Positions 15,401 through 29,200 of a stretch of DNA of 64,000 nucleotides are shown one piece after another. The translations under genes were made by a program, and so were the position numbers. Source of the DNA: Epinephelus fuscoguttatus (Eukaryota; Chordata; Actinopteri; Perciformes; Serranidae); assembly GCF_011397635.1 (NCBI RefSeq), contig NC_064761.1, positions 38,652,143 to 38,716,142 on the forward strand, written 5' to 3'. How positions within the stretch are numbered: the first letter of the stretch is position 1; each line of letters opens with the position of its first letter. Under the pieces are notes generated by a model. The model was not told the DNA's origin and did no database searches. It saw only the letters and a program-made list of their open reading frames with translations.

Positions 15401-18400
15401 GCATTGATTGGCTTAATCTCAAACCGGTTTGAAATGTTTTACACCAGCCCAACCCTGGTTTGTATTCTAAAAGTTTCAGTTGTTTTTTTAATGATAATAG
15501 TCAACTCACCTTGTAGGCTGTCGAGTAACTTGGGGTAGCGAACATGCTCATCAGTGCCATGACCAAGACGTTGATTGTCTCCCTTTCCCCAGGTGTACAC
15601 TTGGCCATCTTTGGTGAGGGCCACTGAGAACTGGCTGCCGCAGCACACCTTCACAATGTCCAAGTCCTGCAGTTTTTCCACAAGTTTGGGTGTCTTGCAG
15701 CCGTCACTGCCGCCTCGGCCCAGTTTGCCATAGTCTCCGTCCCCCCAGGACCACACCTGACCTGTGGAAACACACAGAGGTGGTAAAATTATAACACCAA
15801 CACATGCTTGGTTGATGCTGATAGATTGTATGGTCAGAAGTCAAGCGAAAAAGACTTGTGTTCTTACCATTCTCTGTGACAGAAAGTGTTTGTGCGTCAC
15901 CACTTCCACATGCCACATCCACCACCTTTAGTCCCTTCAGCGCTGTCACAAGCATGGGTGTGGTCTGGTCTTCACTGGAGCCTAGAGACCCAATGAGAAG
16001 GCAACTTTTAGATAAAAAACAGACAAAGATACTATTCAAGCTGAGGCTGTGTCTAGCAGGTCAATGCAGATGGAGCGTACCGTGACCCAAGCGACCGTAG
16101 TTCCCTCTGCCCCATGTATAGAGTTCACCATCAGCAGTAATAGCAGCGCTGTATGTGCTCCCACAAGCAACGTGTACCACATGCTTTCCTGCCTGTTTCC
16201 CATTGAAGGCTGCGATCATCGCAGGCTCTTCTAGATACCTAAAATAAAGCGAAAATGGAGATGTAACAGATTGAAACACTTTTCAGGAAACGTATTAATA
16301 GAATTTAAATCAATAATTTATGTCTCCTGCATTGCTACAGGCTTTTTTTTAATGAACTGTTAGCGATGTGTGCATGTAAAACATTACTACACTGTCCTAG
16401 ATATGGCATATAATGTGATGTATTATTCAAGCATCTGTTTGATCAATAATTTATTTCTACTGAATTCTACAACTACAGTTATGTTGTGTTATGTTGTCTG
16501 AATGCCACCATTTCTCTGTGTGCTTACGTGGTGTCTCCATGTCCAAGGCGGCCTCCATCACCACAGCCCCATGAGAACACCTCCCCATTGGATGACAGGG
16601 CCAAGTAGTGCTGCCCATCAGGATGAGCTGCTAGCTTCACAATCTTTCTGGAGCTCAGACTGTGGATCAGCATCGGAGCCTGCAACAAAATAATTCAGAG
16701 ACTCAATCTGCAGCAGAGAAGAAAACATCAGCTTCTTGCTTTTTGGTTTTTCAGAATAAAGCTAGTTCATTAGAGAGTACACGTTAATGAGCAGAAACCA
16801 GCTGAGCAACAGAACTGACCAGGGTTGTGCTCTTGTAGTTTTGGGTGTAAACAGCGCCAGTGCTGGACAGAATGAGGAAGCCCTTTTCTGAGCAGACGAT
16901 CTGTGAGACTCCAAGGCTCGAAAGGGCTTTGCACTGAATGGGCCCATTAACATTGGCGTAACGCTTCCAGCCCAACAGGCCCCAGGCAATCACCTCCTGC
17001 AAGGTTCCCTTTAACAAAAAGAGACAGAGAGAAATGAAGTCAGTCACATGGTCACAGTTCATTTCTCCTTTAGCAAAACACATGACCATACAAAATACTG
17101 TGTGTAAAATTCATCTCAACCTTTCACTTTTGATTAACTGCTGTTTAAGGACTCGCACTTGCGTAAAGTCTGATGATAACCATATCTATCCATGCTTTGT
17201 TGTCACACCATATCATACAGTACAGTAAACAGGACTCAGTGCGCACACCCAAGATATAAAAGCACAAAGATGATACAACAGGCACATAACTCAAGCAATA
17301 ATTGAGTGAAGGAGTAGCATCACTGACCTACAAAATTAGATAATCAATGATTCAGTTGATTAAGGAAAGAGTCACCACCTTGTGTGATGTGGGGGAGTTG
17401 CAGTGTGGAGGGCTGCAGGGAGCAGCCAAGCGGTCCAGGTGAGCCATGATCACCACAGCTGTTTGCCGGAGGTCAATAGCCAGGTCGTTATCCTGAGGCA
17501 AGGTCAGGTAGCGCAGGAAGCTCTCATTTGGACTCATTTGGGCTGTGAGGATCTGGAAACCATAGCAATCCACCACAAGGTACTTATTAGCTTGATTCTC
17601 AACAAGGAACAGGACAACAGTAGTACGTTAAGGGCCCAAACAGACAGAGACAGAGAAACAGACTACAAAACGTGACGTCTACCGAAGACTGCCTCGATCA
17701 GACAGAGTGCATTTACAGATTGTAGTCATAGTAGTCGTTATATTAACCACCATTTTACTGTAAAGTAAACTCACAGATCTGCGTGTTAAATCTGCATAAA
17801 AAAGGACATGCAGAGGACACCTGGGGACTGGACACAGGGAAATGGAGATCCATGTGGGCACATGAGACTCAAAGAGAGGAGAAATCATGGGGAGTACCAC
17901 CAGCTGGTCCAGGAAATTTGCCTGGATGATGGTCTGTTCAAGGCTTATTTTAGGATAAGTCGGGGAAATTTTGACAATCTGCTGTAAATCATCAGGCCTG
18001 ATTATGGTTGGTAAAATGTTAGGAGAAGGTTGAGTCTACAATTTGTTCAGATATGTTCTGCAGCTTGCCTTGTAGGGTGACAATGAAAGTGAGCTAGTGT
18101 TAGCTTCACATATAGCATGTACCCTACTGCCTTTTGTCATCACCACTACAGAAGGCCTCCCTCTCAATTATTCTGATTGGACAATGGTTACAACGCCAAT
18201 GAGGTCAGGCTTTTTTCTGCTCTGGGTTTAAGTTTGCGAGGTGCATAGGGTGAAAAACCCAGGGTGCTGAGCAACACTAAAACACACTGTCTGATCAGGT
18301 GTTCCCTAGCAACTCACAAGTCATCAGACGTTCAATTGATAACGTTCTGTTTGAGAGCTTTCTTGTTCTCTAATTGTCCTGTCTTCAGGTGATATAAATA

Positions 18401-20205
18401 GAAAATGTGCTCCATTTCTGATAATCATTTGGTGTTTAACTGCTTCTGAGGTGCACAGATGTCAGTTCCAGAGAGAAAATTTTCACCTCAGCTTCCTCTT
18501 CAGGAATGGGCTCCTCTTTGCTGCTGTGTATGTTCTGAAAGCGCTGCAGGAGGGGCAGCAGAGGGGCGCTTGTTCCCTGGGTGGAGCGCTCATTGTCCAT
18601 CTCTCTGGTGCCACTTTCCCACAGGCGCAGCAGCAGCAGAACAGCAGACAGCAACTGACTGGAAAGACACAATGGCACAAAGACAAAGTGAGCAATTAAG
18701 ACAGCAGTGCATTTCAACTGCAGTCGTCTATCAGCATAGGCAAATGAGCAGGGATTAAGAGTATCTGGTTACCTGAGAGTGCCCCTCTGCACAGCCAGCT
18801 CCAGCAGGATGGCCAGGGCTAAGTGCTGGTCCTGAAGAGGAATGTTGCCCTTGGTGCTGGCACTTCCATGTACGTCACTGGTCCCAAAAGAAAAAGATAT
18901 GCGAATCACCAAAGGCTAGCCAACATATCTTACAATACACAGAATTACTGACTGATCTGTAAATAACAAACCTGAGGAACTTGGTGGCCCTTTCAACAAC
19001 TTCGAGCCACACAGATGACACCGTTCCCTCATCAAACAGTGTGGCCTCTGGAAGGGCACGCAAAGCATCCAGAGACTCCTGGAGAAGCTCACTGCAAAGA
19101 TCTGCATCATCTCCTGTAAAACAAACATCCTATGTTTTACTTTCGACACAGTGGTTAGATTACACTGCACAGAGGCTACTTATAAATATGGAATATAAAA
19201 TCCCAAATTTGCCAGGCCCAGCATACTTTAGTTGATAATATATTCCCACATCTTCCTAAATCTAAAATGCAGTTTATGCACATACCCATATGGAACATTC
19301 CTTGCAAATTCACTTGAATCTGTAAAACAGACTCTTAGTAGACAGTATCATTCACTCTGTGTCCCGAGTGAATGCAAAGCAAATAAGCGCAGCAACAAAA
19401 TCAGTTTGATCACGTTGCTTTTGGAATGTCCAAACAGGCCGAGGACGAGGCAGCACTGCACAGCTGCTGTTCAGAGCTGAAGTTCTGTTGGACTCCCTGT
19501 TTCTATTTATTCCTGCAACCTGTTTTGAAAGCACTGTAATGAACTAGAAATGTGTGATTTATGAAGTTTCAATGACACGATCAACATCAACATGAAACCA
19601 CCTCATTTCATCACAAAAATTGAATAAGGTGGCAGCTGACCGGAGGGAGATCGCCAAGGAGATGGAAGTTTCTGATAAATAACCATCACTAATAACAACC
19701 TGCTTACGTTGGCTATACTGTATGTCATTTCCATAACTGTCACAGTATAAACTCACCAATCACTCACCAATCTTTTAAGTGGTTACGTCTCCAGTCTGAT
19801 CTGGAGTGCACAGTTGATAGGTATGTGGTTTGTGTACGTGATGTAACAGTACTATAAATTAATTTTATGCTTGATAAAACAGATATTTGACCCAAGGTTT
19901 TCCCATTTGTCACATAAGGCTGTGCAATTAATCGTCTGGTAATCGTGATTACGATTTTGAGGTCAAACAATTTCAAAATTATTGAAATCGAGGGTAAACG
20001 ATTTTTGGTCACGGACGCCTGGAGATGTTATTTTGTCTTCTACGGAAGCCGCGCATGCGCAATACAGCCCCCTCCCCTCCTCTCCTCTATTCACTACACG
20101 AGCCGGTCAAGTAGGTGAACTACTAGTAATGCGAGGGGCAGGTGATGGCGGGAGATTTCAAAAACAGCGTGCGGAAAATGGCAGAGGGACAGCAAGAGAG
20201 GTTGA

Positions 20206-20245
<40 letters not shown>

Positions 20246-23200
20246 CGCGTGCGCGTGCTCATCAGGGGTTGAACTCCGCTGTGCAGAATACAGAGAGCAG
20301 AGGACAATTGTAAACGTGCGACCATGTAGAGACAAAAATGACATGCCACCATGTAAACAATATGTCATCACGTGCGCCACATAATAAAACCAAAATAATC
20401 GTGATTATGATTTTTTCCATAATCGAGCAGCCCTGCCGGGTCATGTGGACCAGCATCATCTATTTCTAAAGGAAACCCTGGTTCTGCAAAAGAGAAATGA
20501 GAGCTATTTCTATTTAACTTATTGGTTCTGAGATGCTTGATGAGTGTGGTCTCAACCTTGCATGCAACTACAGACTATAATCTTCAAGCATCAGAATAAA
20601 TGGCCTCTGTCCTGGCTCTTGAAGCCTGAAAAACTCTAAAAGCTCTTTAATATCCAGGATTTGCACATGTGCTCAATTAGGTGGCGGGTGAAAGAAAACA
20701 CTGTTACACTTATACTGTTCTGACAGTGTATTCCAGGAATACAGCTGGACTGAGGATGAGAGGCTTAACCGCCTGTGTGTCTGTGCGTGCGTGTGTGTGG
20801 CTCATGTTACAGGAAGGCTACAGAGACGAGGCCGGCTCTTTGTTCCCACCCAGTCCCTGTGGACAGGCAGCTCTCCACCTCGCATCAGTAAGCGTAACAA
20901 AAACAGCATCTCTACTTGCCAAGACAACCATGAAGGACTTTAAACACACACAGTCACTTTATTCTAAATATAATCACACTGTGTGATTGGTATACACTGA
21001 AATACAGGTTCATAAATTATGTATTACTTGCACAATCAAATAAAAATTCAACTCTATGGGTTTTTTTTTTGAGGTCATAGTCTACAGTGGTGTTGTATTG
21101 GACTACATTATACTTTAAAGACATCGGAGGGGACTTCATTATAAAATCATAGTTTAATACAACACAGCCCAACAGAACAGCACCATGAGCTACAAATTAA
21201 AACTAAAATGAAAATATATTTAACGCCTCTGTCACACATAGTGATAGTCCCTATTCATCTGCCCAAAATGGGGACTTTTCCCATTTCAGTGTTTCTGTTG
21301 ATGCATGAAGATTCAGACCATGAAGCCATTTTTCATGCCAGCTGCACTCTCATCCCAAAGAAGCAGGAACATCACAAACAAGTCCCCCAGGCCCTAAACC
21401 TTTGCAGTCCTTTATTTAGCCAACATCACAAGCTAAGGCTAAACACATGGCATTGAGAAATAAGTTGGGTTGTTTACTATGAGCAGCTTGTTACATGGTG
21501 TTCAAGAACAGCGGTTGAGCAAAGCTCCATTACCATGACAGCAGCTATCACCACCACGACTAGGACACAACAAGTCTTCCCTGTCAGCATACCCCGAATG
21601 TTCTTACCTGACCTCCAGGCCCGACGCAGGAAAGCAAAGGCAAACGAGAGCGCTGCCCTGGAGCCAACTCTGGCCAAACCTTCAACTCCTTTACTGGCTG
21701 GACGAGGGCTGAAAAAAAATGCAGTGACGCCAATTATGTTCCGCCTTAAAATAAAATTTAAAAAAAAATGTACAGAGATTAACACAAGATGCATTTGTGT
21801 GTGTTTAAGAGCCCTCTGTGAGGAAAACACAGTGTGCACTCAAACAGCTGCAGGGTTTAACTCAAGGAAGCATGAAATTCTTTAAGTCATGTAAGTACAT
21901 ACCAGGAATAAACTGTGCTATATTCTGTACTTTCTAACTGTACAGGCCCAGTCTATAGTTTTACATAATACTTTATTAAACTGCCTTCCTAAATTATAAT
22001 ACAGTGTACCGACACAGCATTTGAGTTGTGGTGGAGCTTGGTGGAGCTAATAAAAAGGGACCTACGGTATTATGCTTTTCCTTATTTTCTATCATATATA
22101 TAATGTTACAATGTTGGTTGTTCATATTAAATGTGGCCAGAGTTTTAAAAGATGAGGTAAAAGTAAAACCAGTAAGCAAAAACGAATGCTCTGTTTCCGA
22201 GGGTTTTTCTGGACATGCTTACGTCAGATTGTGACAGACTTCTTGATATGGTCAGCTGCTCTAGGCACACTATTGCAAGTGTTCACATTGGCTACACTGC
22301 TACATGTAGCTACATGCTAACATCAGGGAAATGTGTAATCTTGGTGGCCGATGTTGTTAATTTCTTCACGATTTCAGATCATATTCCTGCTGGAGCGTGC
22401 CCGGTTGTGAGGATTTTGGTTTAGAAGCATTTATTCACAGTAGAAAGTGCTCCTACACTCCCTTACAGACATTTCCCGGCTGCAATGATTGTGCAGAGAA
22501 GCTGAGATTATGCATGTATGAAGAAAAATGGATTCAGGGTTGGAGTGTGGCCCATGTTTATTCCAATAGAAAGTTGCTCAGTGCCAAAAAAAGCTTGATT
22601 TCCATAGGTAATTTAAAATCTCTGCTTTATTCTCATTGCTTTGAGGTGACAGCCCTGACAACCGAGCCGACATGCCAGCCCTCTACACTCCCTCGCTTCG
22701 TTATATTTTACCTCTTATTATCAGCAGCAGGCAGTGGTGGGCTGGGGGGCCCCTTCCAGCGGACCTTGTACTTCTCTTCCTCCTCCATCATGCTGTGGCT
22801 CAGAGAGATGAGGTAGCGCTCCAGGATGACCAGGCGCTGGCGCAGGCGCTGGGCAGACAGGGTGCTTTTGGCCATCTGAGCTGAGAGCTTCTGCTGGTCC
22901 TCAACCAGGACCAACAGACACTCCTTCAACTCGTTCTCATCTACACACACACACACACAAACACACACAAGGGAAGAGCAATGGAAATTACTTCTTGCAG
23001 CAAAAAACATGACCATTAAACTTTATTTTGAGTGCAAACAGAGCAATATTATTCAAAATACGAATAAGTTGCCACAGGGGTCAATCCTTGGCCCACTGCT
23101 GTTTACACTATAAGTAACATATTTCTTCCTAATTAATAGTTCATTGTCTATTTTCTTGCTGTTGATACAATTCTATATGCCCCAGGCTCCACCCCAGACC

Positions 23201-26200
23201 AGGCACTGATTAATCTTCAGCCTGCCTTTGATGCTTTTCGCTCATCACTCCTTAATCAGACTAGTTTTTAATGCAGAAAAGACCAAGTACATGGCATTCT
23301 GCACCTCCACTTGTGACTGTGACCTTCTTGCCATTAAAACTTTAAACAGCACCCACATTAATCTTGCCGAGTCATACAAATACTAAGAAACTTACCTTGA
23401 CAGCAGACTGTCGTTTAAGATTCATATTCAACATTTCACTCAAACATTAAAAATCAAAGCAGATGCTTGTACTATGAAGCGGGATTTGGAGTTAGCGATG
23501 TAACTTCAGGGTCATTCTCAGAACCCATCGGCTGTATTCAGCATCTGACTTCCAGCAGACGGCGATACAGCCTCTGGGGGCAGACCCCCGATTTTTTGGC
23601 ATTCCGGTTTGATCTGGGCGGAGGAGGCGAACTTCCGTTTCTGACTTCCGCTTATATATAAGTAAATATGCTGAACCATTGCGATGGATTCAGAGTTTGC
23701 AGTGACGCCAATTATGTTCCGCCTCGTTAGTTCACCGCACAGACCGTTTAACCTGGCAACAACTGCAGCCAGCTCAAACGTGATTGGTTAATATCACGCG
23801 GACTACAAACAGCCTACAACCCGAAACCAGGGCTCTTCCGCTCTTCTTCCGGAGGCAAGATCTCCGGGGTTTGCCTACAGACTGTACATTCACTGAGCCT
23901 TTATATAGAGACTACCTCAGGGTTAATGCAGGGTTTTCAGTACCAAGAAGCTGGTTCTCTTTTTACTGGGATAAATCACCATGGTAAATTATGCTGAACA
24001 CCTAACCTGCTCCAAAGCAGGTTAACTTCAGAGTATTGGATCACAGCCTGTCAACACCCTGACATCTGACCAATCAGATCACTTAAGAGAAAAGTATCCA
24101 TGGACGAACGTCTGGAGTCTCAGGTAGAAAAGAGTAAGCTATATATTGATATAGGTCAAATGAGTCATTTCATTGTTTCAGGGCTCCAGTGTTTCCCCTA
24201 CCATTATATTAGGGGGATGCCATGCCCTCCAAGAGCACCCCCCGCCCCCCCTGGAAAGTCAAGTTAACATGATAAACAGGTATCTATCTATAGGAGATTC
24301 TGTAACTTTCTTTAAAAAATATTCAAAAAGTACACATGTATTTGGAAGTAACACATTGCAGCAAGTGATGAAACACTCCAGTTCCTTATTACACGGAAAG
24401 CACAGAGTCCTGTGACACTTGAGCTTAATATTTGTATCTTGACTGTTTTGCAATGACAAAAGGAAAATTCCCCATATTCAATATTTCCCCCACTGGCCAT
24501 GATAACAAACAGCTCTTTGTTCTGATCTTATTGCAAGAAAAGGTTTTATTATGTGTCTATAGAGCAGCGCTGCAGGGAAGACGAGATGAGCCGAAATAGC
24601 AGGTCTGAAATCCACTTAAGCTTTATGTAAGCCCGACTGGCCTGAGGTTGTATGAGCCACACTACAGTCAGCTGTGCTCGGCTGTCAGGACAGTTATACG
24701 TCTCTCACTCAGACAAAGTCTCTAACTATCTATTATACATTACCCATGGCCAAAAAGTAACGTGCAAGAGAACTTCCAAATCCATGGGGGCTGATTTACT
24801 CTTTATAAAAGACCTAAACACCATCAAAACTACATTACCATAATCCCCAAAACACCAGACACAGGATTCTATTGTAACAATGCTAAAGGAACAGCTGCTT
24901 AAGGGGATGTAATGTGGTCAACAGTTTTTCAAAAGGAGGTACTTGATATGGTTAGCCAGATGACAAGAATGAAAATCCCTTCTTTGCCAAAGTAATGCAC
25001 AAAGTGGCCGTATTACTAAAAACAGTGACCATTCACTAATAGACTTGTGCCTCTTACAAGCTAATAAAGTGATAGATACAGGACAAAAAATGTGGACAAA
25101 CAAAGTATAAAATCAATACATTACAGAAAGTTGGTAATGATCAGTAATGCCAAAGACTGGGGTGGGTGTATGGAAGCAAATTAGAGACATAACAGTCTGA
25201 ATTGTAACAGCCACTACATATTTAATATTGAAATTTACACACCACTGAATTCATGGCGTAGAAATATTTTACTTTAAAAAACATTCATCTAAATTTATTA
25301 GTCCTAAATTCACCTTTTTGAAATTGAAATGTGGAATTTCTTGAAAAGCTGAACTTGAATATTTTTTCGAAGTTTATAAACTCAGATTGAAAAAATATTC
25401 AGAATTAAAAAAAAACAAAACAACTAAGGTTGCTCAAATTAGGCTGGTAAAATTCAGATCCAAAAATACAACGTAAAATGTGACATGGCAACATCCAGAC
25501 TACCCAGGACAGGGTAGGCAGTTGAGCCTAAATACAATGGAACCGACCTCTGGCCTATCAGAGTACAGCGTGTCAGTCATGTGATCCAAGAAAGTGGCTT
25601 GAAATTGAAACCTACTGATGATTAAACAATTCAAATTATGGAAAAAAACCAGAAAGAACTCAGATGGATAGCCTTTGACACGAGGAGAAGGTGATGTCAC
25701 ATTCAAACAGTGGACAATAAAAGGTATTAAGACAATAGGTACGGTAATAAAAAATAAAGAACTGAAGAGTTTCCAAACATTAAAAGATAAGTTTGGCCTA
25801 CATAACAGTGATCTGTTCAGATATATACAATTTAGGGATTACTACAATAAGGAAGTGAAAATGGAGAGCACAGAAATGTTAAATTCAGTGATAAATGTCA
25901 TGCTGAGTGCATATAAACCTAATAGTAATTGTACCAAAGTAATCTCCAGGTTTTATGAGAGTCTTATGGAATGTAAGGGCAATTCAACATTATATCTGAA
26001 ATCAAAATGGGAAGACGAATTAGAAGTGGAAATTACATCAGATGAATGGTATGACATATGTGAACTCCAACACACTTCAACTAGCTCACAACAATGGAGG
26101 GTGTTTAATTGGAAAAACTTGGTTCGTTTTTTTTATTACGCCTAAGATCCAAAGTAAAAGATTATCAACACCTTAGCCCTGTTGGAGACAATGTGGTTCC

Positions 26201-29200
26201 TTAAATGCACATCATACACATATTTTTTGGAGTTGTGTAAAATTGAAATCATTTTGGGAGGATGTAGTTTTGATCAAGGTGCTTGGATATAAGATTCCAA
26301 TGACATGCGTTACTTTGTACTTGGGACACATTGCACCAGTGGTGCAGATGGAAGACCACTGTTTGGCTAAGGTACTTCTTACAGCTTCTAGGAAAGCCAT
26401 TACTAGAATCTGGTACAAACCGGAACCAGTGGCTGGACATCATAAAGGAAATATGGACAATGGAAAAACTGACTCATGTACTACATTTGAGGGAAGGCTT
26501 GTTAGCGAAAAGATGGCACAAGTGGACAGTTTATTTAGAAAAAGTATAAGGATACTGCCACACTGTATGTAAGCACCTTTTTGAGGAAGACAATTACTGG
26601 AAGGGGAAAAAATGTCTTTCTTTATTAATGTATTCTCCCACAAGCTTTATGTTCTTTAAGCACATTTTTTTCTTTTTTCTTTCCCTTTTTTTCTTTTTTT
26701 TCCACTTTACTTTGCTTTTATTATGTTCAATTATTGTATCTACTCAGGTGATTTTGTACTCTGAGCAAAAAATATGTTCAATTGTGTTACCTTAAAAACC
26801 CAATAAAGCCTAAGAAGAAACCTACTGATGATTACCCACGGAGAATGATGAGGGCTGCAGAAAGTCGTCCAGTTTGTGCTGCTTATGTACAATCTGACTG
26901 AACTTTAGCTGCTGCTCTATTTAATTTTTGTGCAAGTTGAATTTTTGGATGTGAATTTACTCAATCAAATTTGAGCAACTTTGTCTCTATTTTCTAAATT
27001 CTGAATCTTGAATTTTTAGATCTGAAGTTGTGACAATGAAAAAAGTAAATCAAAATTCAGCTTTTGAAATTGCAAATGAAGATATTTCATTTTCAAAGAG
27101 GTGCATTCAGGACAAATAAAATCAGATTGGTTTTCAAAGTAAAATATTTATATGCTCATTGCCAACGTTTTGTTTTAAAAAACGCCAGGACGCTGCCCCG
27201 GATATTTTGTATGTTAGTTTTTCCATAGCAACATATGTCAATAGATTCTTAGTCCACTGATTCATATTTGGTTCAATCAAATTTTCCCATCCCATAGATA
27301 TTTCTTTATTAAATGTGAATATTATGTATCTAGTGGCTGGTGGAAAAAACTTTTATGTCTCTTGTTTGCTTCCATATAGGGGCAGTGCAACTGGAATGAG
27401 ATTATAAAGTGTAGTAGGTTATGTGATCTTCAAGATTCCTGTACACTGTAATTACTGTTTCATCTGTATATTCACATCTGTTTTAAATACTGTTTAACTT
27501 ATTACCTATTCACTTGAATGTATACCGCATTTGCTGCCAAGACTGACCATTGTATTAATGTAATGTTTGTTATAATTGAAAAACCAACAACAATAAAAAT
27601 ACTGCTTAACAACTCTCTATAAAAGATCTACCATGCAAAAAAGAGGTAAAACACATCCACTGCCAAGAATCAGAGCAAATCCGTCATCTGTCGCTGCTCC
27701 ATCCTGACTTCAAAACAACAGATTTGGTCTGGGCTGTAACTGCTGAGATCAACATGTTCCAGATATCTGACCACTCAATGGAAAAGCAGGAAGTGTGCTG
27801 TTTGAACTTTAAGCATCAATGACAGAGCACTCATCCATGTAGCGACACTCACTGTACAATCACACCAGTTTGTTTTCCTGGTTCAGTCAATAAAGAAAAA
27901 AGCGACAAGCCGCCAAGTAGCTACCAGCAAAACCTGCATTCACTATGCATGCAGATCCTTCCCCCAGCCACCCAACGCTTATCTCCCACCACCATGACAC
28001 TGTCCCACCCAGTCCTGCCAGTAAACACAGCTTGGGTGAGAGACGGTACCCTTAACTGGACCACATTGTAACGCCTACCAAGATTACACTCTGAGGGGTA
28101 AAAATAAACACTCAGAGCGGCAGGCTGCAAGTTGTCATTTCAGAGTTTCCACATCTCACGTGCCAGCAAAACATGCACACCTCAGCAGGGCCTGACAGGC
28201 GTGATATTGATAAACACAGGGGTTGGCCATGTGTTGAAATGGTCAGTATAATTGTATCTAGTCGACATTTAAGTGTTGTGAAACCATCTGCTGTCAGCAT
28301 GGTATTAAATACCCTACTGAGAAACAGGAAGGCGTGAAATAACCACCACAGGAGAATAAGACAGCATCGTAGTAACAGAAAGCCTCAACAGGACATTTTC
28401 AACCATGTTCAGGTAGCTGTCTCACCTGGCTGCCGCCCCCAGTCCCAGGTCTCAATAATGGAGTGATGCACAGATGTTGAGGTCTCCTCCTCCTCCTTCT
28501 TCTCTTTGTCGTTAGGTTCATCCTTCTTCTGCGCTCCAAAGCAGTCAGTGCAATCCTCTGAAATTACCAAAAGAAAACACTGACATCAACCTTCATTTCC
28601 ATCAGCAAGGTTAAAATGACAACCCTGTCCCTGGCTCGTGTTTCATGTTTAGACAGTGTGTAAAAATGTACCATGCCTTCACAAACAGATGGCAGCAATG
28701 TGTAAATCCATGAGCAACATAACAGGGTAAATGAATGCTGCAAACTCTCTGTGCCGTACCTGGGTGAGCTGATTCTTCTCCGTTGAATGTTATCTCCTCA
28801 TCTTTTACCATTTCATTCCACATCTCACTCAGTCCCTCTGGAGAGAAAGCCCGCTGCCAAAGGAAGTAAGAAACAGAAAATCAGCACAATGCATAAATAA
28901 AACCAACTCTGTATTCATATCTTCATGTGTTTGCTTTGTAGATGTGCATAAGTATGTCGCAGACAGGCTATTATCACATTATGCAAGCAGAAATTTAAAG
29001 AAGCATCTCTCTGCTGGAAAGACGCTCTTCTCATAAAGCTAGACTGTCAGTGCAGTAGAAAGACACAAATACTTTTCATATTGGTGCTATATGACCAGAA
29101 AAAACATAAAAAAAGAGCTGTGGTGTTTCATTTGCATAAGGGCCCTGACACACCAAGTCGACGGCTGGCTGTCGGTGAGCGTCTGTGACCCTTGATTTTG

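Noticed and set aside
22397..22816. 139-codon plus-strand frame
   Set aside because: Its 3' part is antisense to a herc2 coding exon and the rest overlaps repeat sequence; no similarity seen.
25675..26145. 156-codon plus-strand frame as a host gene
   Set aside because: It lies inside a segment with an 18-bp target duplication and reads as the C-terminal part of an L1 ORF2.
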